DNA from: Natronorubrum thiooxidans
GTDB taxonomy: Archaea; Halobacteriota; Halobacteria; Halobacteriales; Natrialbaceae
Assembly (NCBI RefSeq): GCF_900156475.1
Contig: NZ_FTNR01000002.1
Span: forward strand, 62,001-126,000
DNA length: 64,000 nt
Reading direction: 5' to 3'
A program made the position numbers and the translations under genes. Below the pieces are notes generated by a model. The model had not been told where the DNA came from. It searched no databases and was given only the letters and a program-made list of their open reading frames with translations. The first letter of the stretch is position 1; every line of letters begins with the position of its first letter. This document shows, piece by piece, positions 25,437-34,141 of the stretch.

Positions 25437-25784
25437 TCACACGACGGTTCTTAGTATCACGACGGAGACGACACCGGCACACAGCGCCAGCAGGATGTTC
25501 TCAACTCGCCACATCACGGCCAGCACGACCGCCGCACCACCCCACTCCGCGGGACCGCCGGCCGCAAGCTCAGGCCCGATGACGGCGATTACGATCGCGC
25601 CGGGCAAGACGTCGAGACCGGCCTCGAGTCGATCGCTCACCTCGACTCGGCGGACGAGCCAGGTCCCGCCGACTTTCGCGAGGAGCGTGACGGCGGCCAT
25701 CGCGAGGATAACGGCGATCACGAGCGGGTCGAGCGAGAGCGCCCCGCCGAACGGTGTCCCGAAAGCGAGCGGGTCAGTCCTCAT
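25437..25784 (-). CDS. AzlD-family branched-chain amino acid transport protein
   Basis: From the Met at 25784 the protein has 115 residues and about four membrane helices, with the AzlD-like pattern LAMAAVTLLAKVGGTWLVRR and LDVLPGAIVIAVIGPEL. AzlD is the small partner of AzlC in branched-chain amino acid export. Its start lies inside the azlC-like gene, overlapping by 11 bases, so the two are coupled. A longer upstream extension of the frame is not real, as it would run antiparallel to nothing but through azlC in another frame. Confidence 0.85.
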   Translation of the reverse strand: MRTDPLAFGTPFGGALSLDPLVIAVILAMAAVTLLAKVGGTWLVRRVEVSDRLEAGLDVLPGAIVIAVIGPELAAGGPAEWGGAAVVLAVMWRVENILLALCAGVVSVVILRTVV

Positions 25785-26550
25785 GACGGACCACCTCAAC
25801 GAGGGCCGCGGTGAGTCCGCCAAGCAGGATATACCACTGGCCCGGGAGGACACCTGCAGTGACGACGCTCGTCCCGAGCGCGACGACCCACGGCACCAGC
25901 GTCGACCGGCCGTCCCAGAGTTCGGCCACGAGCGCGACGAAGACCGCGACGAGGATGAAGTCGACGCCGTATCGGGTCGGATCGCCGATCGAGCCACCGG
26001 CGACGGTCCCGAGGATCGTCGAGGCGACCCAGAACAGCCAGAGCGCGATGCCGCTGCCGAGCAAGAACGCACCGCGTCCGTTGCCGGCTCTGAGATCACG
26101 CATCGTCAGCGCCCAGTTCTCGTCGGCCATCAGAAAGAGGCTACTGTAGATTTTCGCTGGCGAGAGCCGACCGATCCAGGGCTGTAACGCCACTCCCATC
26201 AGCGAGTACCGCAAATTGACGACGAACGTCGTCACGACGAGTGCGGCAACCGGAATCGGATCCGCCCAGAGTTCGACCGCGATGATCTGTGCGGCACCAG
26301 CGAACACCGCCGCACTCATTAGCGTCGCTTCCGCGACGCTCAGCCCGGCCTGACTGGCCAGGATGCCGAACGCGACCCCATAGCCCGCGACGCCGAACGC
26401 GATCGGGATGCAGGTGAGAAAGCCAGCGCGGATACCCGATAGCTCGAACGTCACGGGCTCGTTTTCGGATTGCCGTGTGGGGTCCGTTGGCTTCTCGCTG
26501 GTCGTCACGCCCGACTCTCGAGGGGGCTTCCTGCTCGATTCCTGTTCCAT
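25774..26550 (-). CDS. AzlC-family branched-chain amino acid transporter subunit
   Basis: The 258-residue protein has a polar N-terminal stretch of about 35 residues and then the AzlC fold with some seven membrane segments. The motif AGAAQIIAVELWAD and the following VVNLRYSLMGVAL are typical. With AzlD it forms an exporter in the cell membrane, in bacteria linked to isoleucine, leucine or azaleucine. A second ATG three bases upstream (26553) is possible. Confidence 0.87.
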   Translation of the reverse strand: MEQESSRKPPRESGVTTSEKPTDPTRQSENEPVTFELSGIRAGFLTCIPIAFGVAGYGVAFGILASQAGLSVAEATLMSAAVFAGAAQIIAVELWADPIPVAALVVTTFVVNLRYSLMGVALQPWIGRLSPAKIYSSLFLMADENWALTMRDLRAGNGRGAFLLGSGIALWLFWVASTILGTVAGGSIGDPTRYGVDFILVAVFVALVAELWDGRSTLVPWVVALGTSVVTAGVLPGQWYILLGGLTAALVEVVRHED

Positions 26551-26659
26551 CACAACGCTCTATGTCACTCTCGGAGCGTCGTCGCCTAAATCGTTCTCGG
26601 AATCGCCGTCCGGCGGTCGGATTCCCGCGTTCCAAAACGGGAGTTCCCCGTCGGCACCA

Positions 26660-26950
26660 TCACCCACCTGCAACCGGTGGAAACACCGACAGCGTATCCC
26701 CGTCCTCGAGTACCGTCTCGGGGCCCGCCATGTGGACCACGTCGCGGCCATTTTTCAGCACGCTCAACTGCGGTCTGATTGCCAGTCCATCCGCGCCGTC
26801 CTCGAGCAACTGGCCCTCGAGGCCCTCGTACTCGGTCTCGAGAGCGCCGAGCACGTCGCCGACCGTGGCCTCGTCCTCGAACCCACGTGTCCGTGTCTTT
26901 TCACCGACGGCCTCACGAAAGGTCGCGAAAAACCGCAACTCGATCTCCAT
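26660..26950 (-). CDS. MoaD/SAMP-type ubiquitin-like protein
   Basis: Starting at 26950 (MEIELRFFATFREAVGEKT) the protein has 96 residues, a beta-grasp pattern (TVGDVLGALETEYEGLEG, DGDTLSVFPPVAGG) and the C-terminal diglycine needed for adenylation by an E1-like enzyme. It can act as the small subunit of molybdopterin synthase or as a small archaeal modifier protein for conjugation or tRNA thiolation. In haloarchaea one protein can do both. Several molybdenum or tungsten enzymes are encoded in the window (1, 18924 and 29540). Confidence 0.87.
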   Translation of the reverse strand: MEIELRFFATFREAVGEKTRTRGFEDEATVGDVLGALETEYEGLEGQLLEDGADGLAIRPQLSVLKNGRDVVHMAGPETVLEDGDTLSVFPPVAGG

Positions 26951-27080
26951 ACAGGATGCTCGGGGGCAATAGTGATAAGTTCGGGTGCTCGCTCGCCCGG
27001 TCATACGGTCTACTGTCCATCAGTTCCGGCGTGACCGCCATCCCGCGTGCGGTTGCGCCGGGACACAGGGACAACCCGTC

Positions 27081-27431
27081 TCAGTCCGCGGACGCCGCTG
27101 GCGAGGAGGTGTACGTAAGCGGGGTGACGTCGGCACGCTCGAGAACGTCGTCGATCGCGCTGGCACCGATCGACGCCGCTTCATCTGCGTCGTCGGCCTC
27201 GACGACCACGGTAATCGAGAACTCGAGCGTGATCGTGTACGGATCGAACGGGGCGGTCGGCTGTTCGTACACCGACGCATCATCGATCTCCCACGCGGAG
27301 ATCGTGCCTTCAGCCTCGAGCCGCTCGAGGATCGCAGCGAGTTGCTCGGTAGCTTCATCGCGAGCGGTGGTATCACTGCCCCCGTGTAAGGTGATGAGCG
27401 TCGTTCCGTCCCGCGACACTGCAAACTCCAT
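27081..27431 (-). CDS. Unknown acidic protein
   Basis: From the Met at 27431 (MEFAVSRDGTTLITLHGG) it has 116 residues. An upstream in-frame Met at 27479 is possible but adds an unlikely stretch. The layout is short strands, a long helix (EATEQLAAILERLEAEG) and more strands, without known motif, signal or membrane segment. I do not recognise it. It lies alone between the MoaD-like gene and another unknown gene. Confidence 0.6.
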   Translation of the reverse strand: MEFAVSRDGTTLITLHGGSDTTARDEATEQLAAILERLEAEGTISAWEIDDASVYEQPTAPFDPYTITLEFSITVVVEADDADEAASIGASAIDDVLERADVTPLTYTSSPAASAD

Positions 27432-27549
27432 ACCGTCTTCTATCAACTCGAGGGATTTGAACGCTTGGGATATATTCACAGTTCACGATCCAGTCTTTCG
27501 GATCGTCTCTTCCGACGAACGTCGTCGTAACACCGTCATGGTCGGGCCG

Positions 27550-27936
27550 CTACAGGTCCTGCATCCGAATCCCGTCTTCGACCAGCCGTGCGTTTCGCTC
27601 CCGATCGAGGTGCTCACCGAGGTCGTCGTGGGCGTAGAGTTGAGCGATCACGTCGGCATAGAGTGTCCGCCACGCGATGGCGTAGATCGGCGACTGCCCC
27701 CACGCGCGCAGTTCCGGCACCAGATCGTCGTACGTTTCGTGGCGCTGTTCGAACCGATCGATCGCCTCGAGCACACGGGCCGCGGCCTCCCGGTCGTCGT
27801 CGGCATCGTCGACCGCCTGGTTCAGCCGTTGTTCCCAGCCAGCGACTGCCTCTTGCATGTCCGTACCGGCAACCTCGTCGTCTGCTGGCAAGCGCTCGAG
27901 CACCGGTTTCGGCACGCCGAGTGATATTTCGTCCAT
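27550..27936 (-). CDS. Unknown helical acidic protein
   Basis: The 128-residue protein (MDEISLGVPKPVLERLPADDE) is almost wholly helical, with RVLEAIDRFEQRHETYDDLVPELRAWGQSPIYAIAWRTLY as its least acidic part. I do not recognise a family. It is followed upstream by a GNAT gene on the same strand (stop at 27967), 30 bases away, so the two may be co-transcribed. Confidence 0.62.
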   Translation of the reverse strand: MDEISLGVPKPVLERLPADDEVAGTDMQEAVAGWEQRLNQAVDDADDDREAAARVLEAIDRFEQRHETYDDLVPELRAWGQSPIYAIAWRTLYADVIAQLYAHDDLGEHLDRERNARLVEDGIRMQDL

Positions 27937-27966
27937 ACCGCGAGTAGGCCGCCGATTGTCAAGAAA

Positions 27967-28812
27967 CTACGGCCATGTCGCGAGCATAATTTCGTCGACG
28001 AACGCGTCGTCGATGCGGTACTGGTCCTCGTGTTCACCCTCGCGTTGCCAGCCGTTGGCTTCGAGGAACTCGATCGCGCCCTCGTTGGTCGCGGGGACGT
28101 TCTGGTACACCTTCCGATAACCGGCGTTTTTGGCCCACTCGAGGCCGTACTCGAGGAGCTGCGAGCCGATCCCGTCGTGGCGCATGTCGGCCGCGACGCC
28201 GACGGTGAGTTCGGCGGTGTGGGATAGCGACGGGAGTTCGTTGGCATCGATGTGGAGCCAGCCGACGACGCGTGCGTCGCCGTCGGCGTCGTCCGCCGTT
28301 CCGTCCTCGTCGTCGGCCGCGGCCGACGGCTCGAACACCGCGACGAAAAAGACTCGCGAGCGGTCCTCGTTTGCCCGAACCAGCGCCGACTCGCCCTCGA
28401 GTTGGGTCGCGACGTTCTCGGCGACGATGTACGTGCCTTCACGTGCGACCGCACGCATCGTGTCGATGACGCCGCGTCGGTCTTCCTCCTGTGCCGCCCT
28501 GATCGTTACTGTGCCGTCCTCGAGGTCGACAGTAATCGGCGTCGTCGAGAGCGCAACCCGGAACTTCCCGTCGGATTCGGCCAGATAGCCCTGTGTCTGC
28601 AGCGCCTCGAGACAGGACTCGAGGTCGTCCATCGAGGGACAGATTGACTCGGTATACGACCCCGATCGGGCGGGTTTCGAGTGGGCTGGCTCCGACTCGA
28701 GTTGGATCGACCGCGCCAGTTCGTCGGGTTCGACGGCACCGTTTCGTTCGACGTACTCGTAGACCGCTCGCTGGAGTTCGGTGTCGAACGATAACGTTGG
28801 GTGAACGCTCAT
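27967..28812 (-). CDS. GNAT-family N-acetyltransferase with N-terminal HTH-like part
   Basis: The start at 28812 (MSVHPTLSFDTELQRAVYEY) gives 281 residues. Residues 1-95 look like a winged-helix domain (ELQRAVYEYVERNGAVEPDELARSI ... LEALQTQGYLAESDGKFRV). From about 100 comes a GNAT domain (VTIRAAQEEDRRGVIDTMRAV), with the acetyl-CoA-binding segment VAADMRHDGIGSQLLEYGLEWAKNAGYRKVY and the typical end FLEANGWQREGE. An acidic insert (EPSAAADDEDGTADD) interrupts the fold. It probably acetylates a small molecule or a protein N-terminus. Confidence 0.85.
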   Translation of the reverse strand: MSVHPTLSFDTELQRAVYEYVERNGAVEPDELARSIQLESEPAHSKPARSGSYTESICPSMDDLESCLEALQTQGYLAESDGKFRVALSTTPITVDLEDGTVTIRAAQEEDRRGVIDTMRAVAREGTYIVAENVATQLEGESALVRANEDRSRVFFVAVFEPSAAADDEDGTADDADGDARVVGWLHIDANELPSLSHTAELTVGVAADMRHDGIGSQLLEYGLEWAKNAGYRKVYQNVPATNEGAIEFLEANGWQREGEHEDQYRIDDAFVDEIMLATWP

Positions 28813-28990
28813 ACGAGCCCCACCGCCGACGAACGACATTAGTATGGGCACTGTATCCGCAAGCAACGGTCGACGATGGATCTCCGCGAGGCCCCTCACT
28901 GCCGTTTGGACCGCAGCCCGGAACGTCGGATACCGCCACGCACGACACCGTACTGATACGAATCTTTTTACTCAGCGCCAACATTGTGAG

Positions 28991-29068
28991 ATGTGGACAC
29001 ACATCATGTTAGTAGCCACTGGCGTTTTCATCGCCGAGTCGCTTGTTCACGGAGCGGTGTATCGATGA
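28991..29068 (+). CDS. 25-residue hydrophobic leader ORF before the molybdenum hydroxylase operon
   Basis: A minimal ORF encodes MWTHIMLVATGVFIAESLVH plus five more residues and ends in ATGA with the start of the 2Fe-2S subunit gene at 29065, the same coupling style as true operon genes. A T-rich TATA-like element (CTTTTTAC, about 28964-28971) lies 20-27 bases upstream of its ATG, so a leaderless transcript would begin at this ORF. The peptide is one short hydrophobic helix. It may be a membrane micro-protein or only a ribosome-loading leader. Confidence 0.4.
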   Translation: MWTHIMLVATGVFIAESLVHGAVYR

Positions 29069-29547
29069 CCGAACACGACATTACGCTGTCAGTCAACGGC
29101 ACCGAACACGAGCTGACCGTCGAGCCGCGCACGCTGCTCGTCACTGCGCTCCGAGAGGACCTCGGCTACACTGGCGCGAACGTCGGCTGTGAAACCGCTC
29201 GCTGTGGCGCGTGTACTGTCCGCGTCAACGGCGAGGCGATCAAATCCTGTATGCGCTTTGCCGTCCAATCGGACGGGGCGGAGATCGAAACCGTCGAAGG
29301 ACTCGCCGAGAACGGCGATCTCGCGCCGCTACAAGAGCAGTTCCAGGAGAATCACGGGCTTCAGTGTGGCTTCTGTACGCCCGGGATGCTCATGACGGCG
29401 GATACGTACCTGAAAGACGCCGACGACCCCTCCCGCGAGGAAATCCGCGAGGCGATCGAGGGCAACCTCTGTCGGTGTACCGGCTACCACAACATCGTCG
29501 ACGCGATCGAGGCAACGCTCGAGCAACGGGAGGCAAGCCATGAGTGA
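29065..29547 (+). CDS. 2Fe-2S small subunit of a xanthine/CO dehydrogenase-family enzyme (CoxS-like)
   Basis: The 160-residue protein has the two cluster domains of the family: plant-ferredoxin-like Cys42, Cys47, Cys50 and Cys62 (GCETARCGACTV) and the helical domain with Cys101, Cys104, Cys136 and Cys138 (CGFCTPG ... LCRCTGY). It transfers electrons from the molybdenum subunit to the FAD subunit. The gene order here is small-large-medium, with overlaps to both neighbours, unlike the medium-small-large order of classical cox operons. Confidence 0.93.
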   Translation: MTEHDITLSVNGTEHELTVEPRTLLVTALREDLGYTGANVGCETARCGACTVRVNGEAIKSCMRFAVQSDGAEIETVEGLAENGDLAPLQEQFQENHGLQCGFCTPGMLMTADTYLKDADDPSREEIREAIEGNLCRCTGYHNIVDAIEATLEQREASHE

Positions 29548-31912
29548 GAGCGATCAGCCAGCGGACAAACGCGGCTTCGGCGATCCGATCGAACGTGACG
29601 AGGACGTCCCGCTGCTAACCGGCGAGGCGACCTATACCGACGACATCCAGCTTCGAGGGACGGCACATCTGGCGATTCGTCGCTCCGATCACGCACACGC
29701 CCGCCTCCTCGAGGTCGATACGAGTGCGGCCGAGGCGATGGACGACGTCGTCGCGGTCTACACCGGCGCGGATGTCGAGGACAGTGGCGTCCCGAACACC
29801 ATTCCGACCGCCTGGATGTTGCCCGGACTGGTGACGCCGCAGTATCGCATGCTCGCCGTGGACAAAGTCCGCCATGAGGGCGACGGGATCGCCGCCGTCG
29901 TCGCCGAAACACCACAGGCGGCCCAAGATGCACTCGAGGCCATCGACGTCGAGTACGAGGCACTCGAGCACGTCACGGACCCCGTCGAGTCGGTCGATCG
30001 CGACGTGCCGCCGGTCCACGAGGAGGCCGAGGACAACGTCGCCTTCGACTTCGAACTCGGCGACGCGGACGCCGTCGACGAGGCGTTCGCCGACGCCGAC
30101 CGGGTTGCGAGCGTTGACCTCCGCCAGCCGCGGCTGATTCCGAACGCGATGGAGCCGCGGTCGGCGCTGGCTGACTGGGACGTCGCGACCGAGAAACTGC
30201 GCCTCTGGATGACGAGCCAGAACCCCCATCTGCACCGAATGCTGTTGTCGGCCGGCACGCTCGGGGTTCCGGAGAACAAGATCCAGGTGATCGCCCCCGA
30301 AGTCGGCGGCGGCTTCGGGAGTAAGATCTACCACTACCCCGACGAGGCCGTCACGGCCTGGTGTTCGATGCAACTCGGCCGGCCGGTCAAGTGGAAAGCC
30401 AGCCGGATGGAAGGCTACGTCACCGACTGCCACGGTCGCGACCACACGACGAGCGCCGAAATCGCCGTCGACGACGACGGCACCGTCCGCGGGATTCGCG
30501 TCGAAACCCACGCTGGACTGGGCGCACAGCTCTCGCAGTTCGCCACCGCGACACCGTCGTATCTGTACGCGACGATCCTCTCCGGCGAGTACGCAATTCC
30601 GGCCATCCACTGTCGAGTCATCGGCGCGTTCACCAACACGACGCCGGTCGACGCCTACCGCGGGGCCGGCCGCTCGGAAGGGATCTACGTGATCGAACGG
30701 CTCATGGACGTCGCCGCGCGGGAACTCGAGATGGACCCTGCCGAACTCCGGCGGACGAACCTCGTCCCGCCCGACGAGTTCCCCTACGAGACCGCCGCGG
30801 CCGTCGTCTACGACAGCGGCGAGTACGAGCGGGCGATGGACACGGCACTCGAGCACGTCGGCTACGACGACCTCCGGGAGCGACAGGCCGAACTCCGCGA
30901 GGAAGGCCGCTATCTCGGCATCGGTGTCGCCAACTTCGTCGAATCGGCCGGGCTCTCGCCGTCGGGACTCGCCGGCGACCTCGGCGCGCAGGCCGGCGGC
31001 TGGGAGAGTTCGATCGTGCGCTTCGACTCGACGGGAACCGTCACGGTCCTCGTCGGCACGGCCGATCAGGGACAGGGCCACCGGACGACGTTCGCCCAGA
31101 TCGCCGCCGAGGAACTCGGCGTCGACGTCGACGCTATCGACGTCGTCGAAGGCGACACTGACCAGATCCCACAGGGGTTGGGAACCTACGGCAGCCGAAG
31201 CGCCTCCGTCGGCGGCGGGGCCATCGCCCGCGGCGCACGCGAGGTCCGCGAGAAAGCCCGCGAGATCGCCGCCCACCAGCTCGAGGCCAGCGTCGACGAC
31301 ATCGAGTTCGACGACGGCGAGTTCCACGTCGCGGGTGCACCCGACCGCTCCTATCACATCCAAGAGATCGCCGCCGAGGCGTATCTCGGCCACGATCTCC
31401 CCGAGGAGATGGATCCCGGGCTCGAGGCGACGAACTTCTACGACCCGGAGAACTTCACGTTCCCCTTCGGCACGCACGTCGCCGTCGTCGAAATTCAACC
31501 CGAAACGGGTGAGATCGACCTCGAGCGCTACGTCGCCGTCGACGACTGTGGCGAGATCATCAACCCGATGATCGTCGAGGGGCAGGTCCACGGCGGGATC
31601 GCCCAGGGGATCGGCGCGGCGCTGTATGAGGGGGCCGCCTACGACGACGATGGCCACCTCCTGACCCGCCGGATGGACGAGTACGCCGTCCCACACTCGA
31701 CGTACGTGCCGGACTTCGAGACCGACCACACGGTCACGCCCAGCCCGCACAATCCCATCGGCGTCAAAGGCGTCGGCGAGTCGGCGACCATCGCTGCCGC
31801 TCCGACCGTCGTCTCCGCCGTCGTCGACGCCCTCGAGCCATTCGACGTCGACCACCTCGATATGCCGATCACACCAGAAACGGTCTGGCAGGCCATGGGG
31901 GGCGAGGAGTGA
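29540..31912 (+). CDS. Molybdopterin large subunit, xanthine dehydrogenase family (form II CoxL-like)
   Basis: The 790-residue protein carries the molybdenum hydroxylase fold: GGGFGSK at 256-262, the active-site loop AYRGAGR at 372-378 and the catalytic glutamate in GVGES (Glu747). AYRGAGR is the form II type; true aerobic CO dehydrogenases have AYxCSFR with the copper-binding Cys. It should therefore hydroxylate an aldehyde, purine or other heterocycle rather than CO. It has no Tat signal, so it is cytoplasmic. It overlaps the small-subunit gene by eight bases and the medium-subunit gene by one. Confidence 0.92.
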   Translation: MSESDQPADKRGFGDPIERDEDVPLLTGEATYTDDIQLRGTAHLAIRRSDHAHARLLEVDTSAAEAMDDVVAVYTGADVEDSGVPNTIPTAWMLPGLVTPQYRMLAVDKVRHEGDGIAAVVAETPQAAQDALEAIDVEYEALEHVTDPVESVDRDVPPVHEEAEDNVAFDFELGDADAVDEAFADADRVASVDLRQPRLIPNAMEPRSALADWDVATEKLRLWMTSQNPHLHRMLLSAGTLGVPENKIQVIAPEVGGGFGSKIYHYPDEAVTAWCSMQLGRPVKWKASRMEGYVTDCHGRDHTTSAEIAVDDDGTVRGIRVETHAGLGAQLSQFATATPSYLYATILSGEYAIPAIHCRVIGAFTNTTPVDAYRGAGRSEGIYVIERLMDVAARELEMDPAELRRTNLVPPDEFPYETAAAVVYDSGEYERAMDTALEHVGYDDLRERQAELREEGRYLGIGVANFVESAGLSPSGLAGDLGAQAGGWESSIVRFDSTGTVTVLVGTADQGQGHRTTFAQIAAEELGVDVDAIDVVEGDTDQIPQGLGTYGSRSASVGGGAIARGAREVREKAREIAAHQLEASVDDIEFDDGEFHVAGAPDRSYHIQEIAAEAYLGHDLPEEMDPGLEATNFYDPENFTFPFGTHVAVVEIQPETGEIDLERYVAVDDCGEIINPMIVEGQVHGGIAQGIGAALYEGAAYDDDGHLLTRRMDEYAVPHSTYVPDFETDHTVTPSPHNPIGVKGVGESATIAAAPTVVSAVVDALEPFDVDHLDMPITPETVWQAMGGEE

Positions 31913-32778
31913 TGTACGCGAACGATTTCGAGTACTACCGCGCCGAAAGCGTCGACGAGGCCGTCGACCTGCTTGGCGACCACGAGGGGGCCGAACTGCT
32001 CGCCGGCTCACACGGCTTGCTCCCCCGAATGCGGACCGGTGAGGAGGCCCCGCCAGCGCTCGTCGACATGAACGCAGTCGACGGGCTCTCGAGTATCGAA
32101 CATATCGACGGCGACCTCTCGGTGGGCGCGCTCGTGACCCACGCGGAACTCGCCGAGTCAGAACTCGTTCGGGAACACGCGCCAGCGCTTGCCGACGCTG
32201 CGGGCGAAGTCGGCGACATTCAGGTCCGAAACGGGGGCACCATCGGCGGCAACCTCGCCCACGGCGACGCCCGAACCGACCACCCCGCTGCCGTCCTCGC
32301 ACTCGGCGGCTCGCTCGACGTGACGGGCCCCGACGGCGACCGCTCGATCGACGCCGCCGACCTCTTTACCGGCCACTTCGAGACCGCCGTCGGGGAGCAG
32401 GAAGTCGTGACTGCGCTTCGGGTTCCGCTCGAGGACGACGCCTCGAGTACGTATCACAAACACCGCAACCCCCTCTCAGGCTATCCGCTGATTGGGGTTG
32501 GAGCGTGGGCACAGACCGACGGCGAGACGATCGAGCGCGTTCGCGTCGCTGCAACGGGCAACCTCGCCCATCCCAAGCGGTTGGCCGCTGTCGAAGACGC
32601 ACTCGAGGGCGAATCGCTCGAGGCGGACACGATTACGGCCGCAGCAGAACAGGCGACGTCGCTCGGCGACGACGAGTTCCGACCGGACGTGCAAGCGTCG
32701 CCGACGTACTGTCGTCACCTGCTGTCGGTCTACACCGAACGAGCCCTTCGGGACGTCCTCGGTGTCGACGGCGAGTAA
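31912..32778 (+). CDS. FAD-binding medium subunit (CoxM-like)
   Basis: The 288-residue protein shows the FAD motifs of the family: AGSHGLLPRMRTG (about 34-46), VGDIQVRNGGTIGGNLAHGDARTDHPA (about 101-127) and the C-terminal CO_deh_flav_C domain with YCRHLLSVYTERAL. It accepts electrons from the iron-sulfur subunit and passes them to an external acceptor. Its ATG shares a base with the stop of the large-subunit gene (TGATG). It is the last gene of the operon; no CoxD/MoxR-type maturation gene follows. Confidence 0.91.
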   Translation: MYANDFEYYRAESVDEAVDLLGDHEGAELLAGSHGLLPRMRTGEEAPPALVDMNAVDGLSSIEHIDGDLSVGALVTHAELAESELVREHAPALADAAGEVGDIQVRNGGTIGGNLAHGDARTDHPAAVLALGGSLDVTGPDGDRSIDAADLFTGHFETAVGEQEVVTALRVPLEDDASSTYHKHRNPLSGYPLIGVGAWAQTDGETIERVRVAATGNLAHPKRLAAVEDALEGESLEADTITAAAEQATSLGDDEFRPDVQASPTYCRHLLSVYTERALRDVLGVDGE

Positions 32779-34141
32779 TCGTCCTGCGCTGAACCGCTGG
32801 ATGCCGTCACGCGTACAAGCGGTCGGCTCGAGTCGTCCTTGACACCGGTTGCCGGTGTGTTGCGCTCTGTTTCTCACGATCTAAGTTTCGCTGCGGGATA
32901 CGTTCGAATCGCCCCCGAACGGATTCGATTCAGACGAATCGTTGGGAGTTGCTGCAATCGCATATTTGATATCGCAATATATGATTTATCAGAGCCGCTC
33001 GTTGCCGATCGTTATGATGACTCACCCGATCGGTTCTCGAGCGCTCGACTCGAGCCGAATAATCACGGAAGAACGTTACCCGATCGACATGCAGCAACGA
33101 TTGGTAGCGACACCGGATCTGGAGGCCGATCAGTGTCGGATGGATTCGCAACTGATCATGATGGTGAGTTCCCCGTCGCTCGAGGTCCGTGCACGTTCCG
33201 GCTCGGAATTGTGAGAGAAAAGAACACAATGGGTCGCTTGTCGGTCACCGAAACCGTATCGTCTCGGTACTCTCTCGTTGACGATGTGCCACGTTGGGTA
33301 ATTCATCAGGTGGAATGTGGTTTTCTCAACTGCGAAGGCAGGGGTACAACCCCATCGGAGGACGGCCGGCAGCCGACAGGGTATCGTAACGACTGATATG
33401 GTTACACTCGGTCGCACGACAGCTGTTCGATCGGGTATGCACTGACTGTCAGTGGCTACCGCCGTTCGGACTCACCGATGTCGGATCAACCTCCAGGTGG
33501 CCCCGTTCGACGACAGATAACGCACGCGCCACGAGTGCAGTATCTCATACTGCCGGACAATAGTCAGTAACCACCTGATCGCGTCTCATGGCTCGTCGCC
33601 GAAGGCGATGCTCGTTCGCGTAGGTCGGTGCGTGAATCGTTTTGCCCGGCAGTATCACTGATCCACACCACTTTTGCATCCAGTGACGTCGTCGATATCC
33701 GACGCTAGCGTTCTCAAGCGAGACGCAGTCGTCCCAACTGTGTGATAGTGCCAGTCGGGAGGCAACCAAGTCGATAGCTGCGACTCTGGGTCACGGTCAC
33801 AATGTTTTCGTGGTAAATCGGTGTCACCACTGTCTCAATCGTCTCTTTATCCCGCTTCTGTCCGTTTCGTCTCCTGCCGGATTCGCATCAATAAATTCTA
33901 TACTGCGATATAGAATTTCGCTCAAACCGACCAGTGCGGACCTATGATCGAACGCGGACGGCGGAAGTGGTCTCTCAGAGTCGTCTCTATCGGTGTCATT
34001 GGCCGGCAGTATCCGAATGGAGGAATAGAGCTGTCAACGACGTGCCGTCGCTGCGGGCTCCCAAACAAAATGAGCGGCAACGAACGTTACGAGACAGCGG
34101 ATTCGGTTGTCACTGGAAGCGCTCGATATTACCCTGAGCCA
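32779..34141. other. 1.36 kb AT-richer region without convincing genes
   Basis: Short frames exist on both strands, but none has the acidic, GC-rich-wobble character of the neighbouring genes or a recognisable motif. Base composition is visibly lower in GC than on either side. A minus-strand frame near 33545-33769 is basic and aromatic (RRRHWMQKWCG), faintly like a transposase scrap, but too short to call. AT-rich motifs sharing the core ATATCGCArTAT occur at about 32969-32980 and 33900-33912. The region may be decayed foreign DNA, a regulatory island or an unrecognised RNA locus. Confidence 0.55.
33893..33918. promoter_or_regulatory. Perfect 10+6+10 inverted repeat
   Basis: AAATTCTATA (33893-33902) and TATAGAATTT (33909-33918) are exact complements around CTGCGA. 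The symmetry and AT-richness in GC-rich DNA point to a protein-binding operator rather than a terminator, as no T tract follows. No intact gene starts close by on either strand. Confidence 0.5.

Noticed and set aside
29615-32302. A very long open frame antisense to the molybdenum hydroxylase large subunit (and similar long antisense frames opposite the PQQ enzyme, formaldehyde dehydrogenase and ASST-like genes)
   Set aside because: These arise from strong GC bias at third codon positions in the real gene. The translations are Arg/Val-rich without domains, while the opposite strand has clear motifs.
32839-33396. A 185-codon plus-strand frame after coxM
   Set aside because: No recognisable motif, no promoter or ribosome-binding site, and composition unlike the acidic proteins around it. 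It is treated as part of the gene-poor island.
33545-33769. A short minus-strand frame reminiscent of a transposase fragment
   Set aside because: Only about 20 residues are suggestive and there are no terminal inverted repeats or target duplications, so no mobile element is called.
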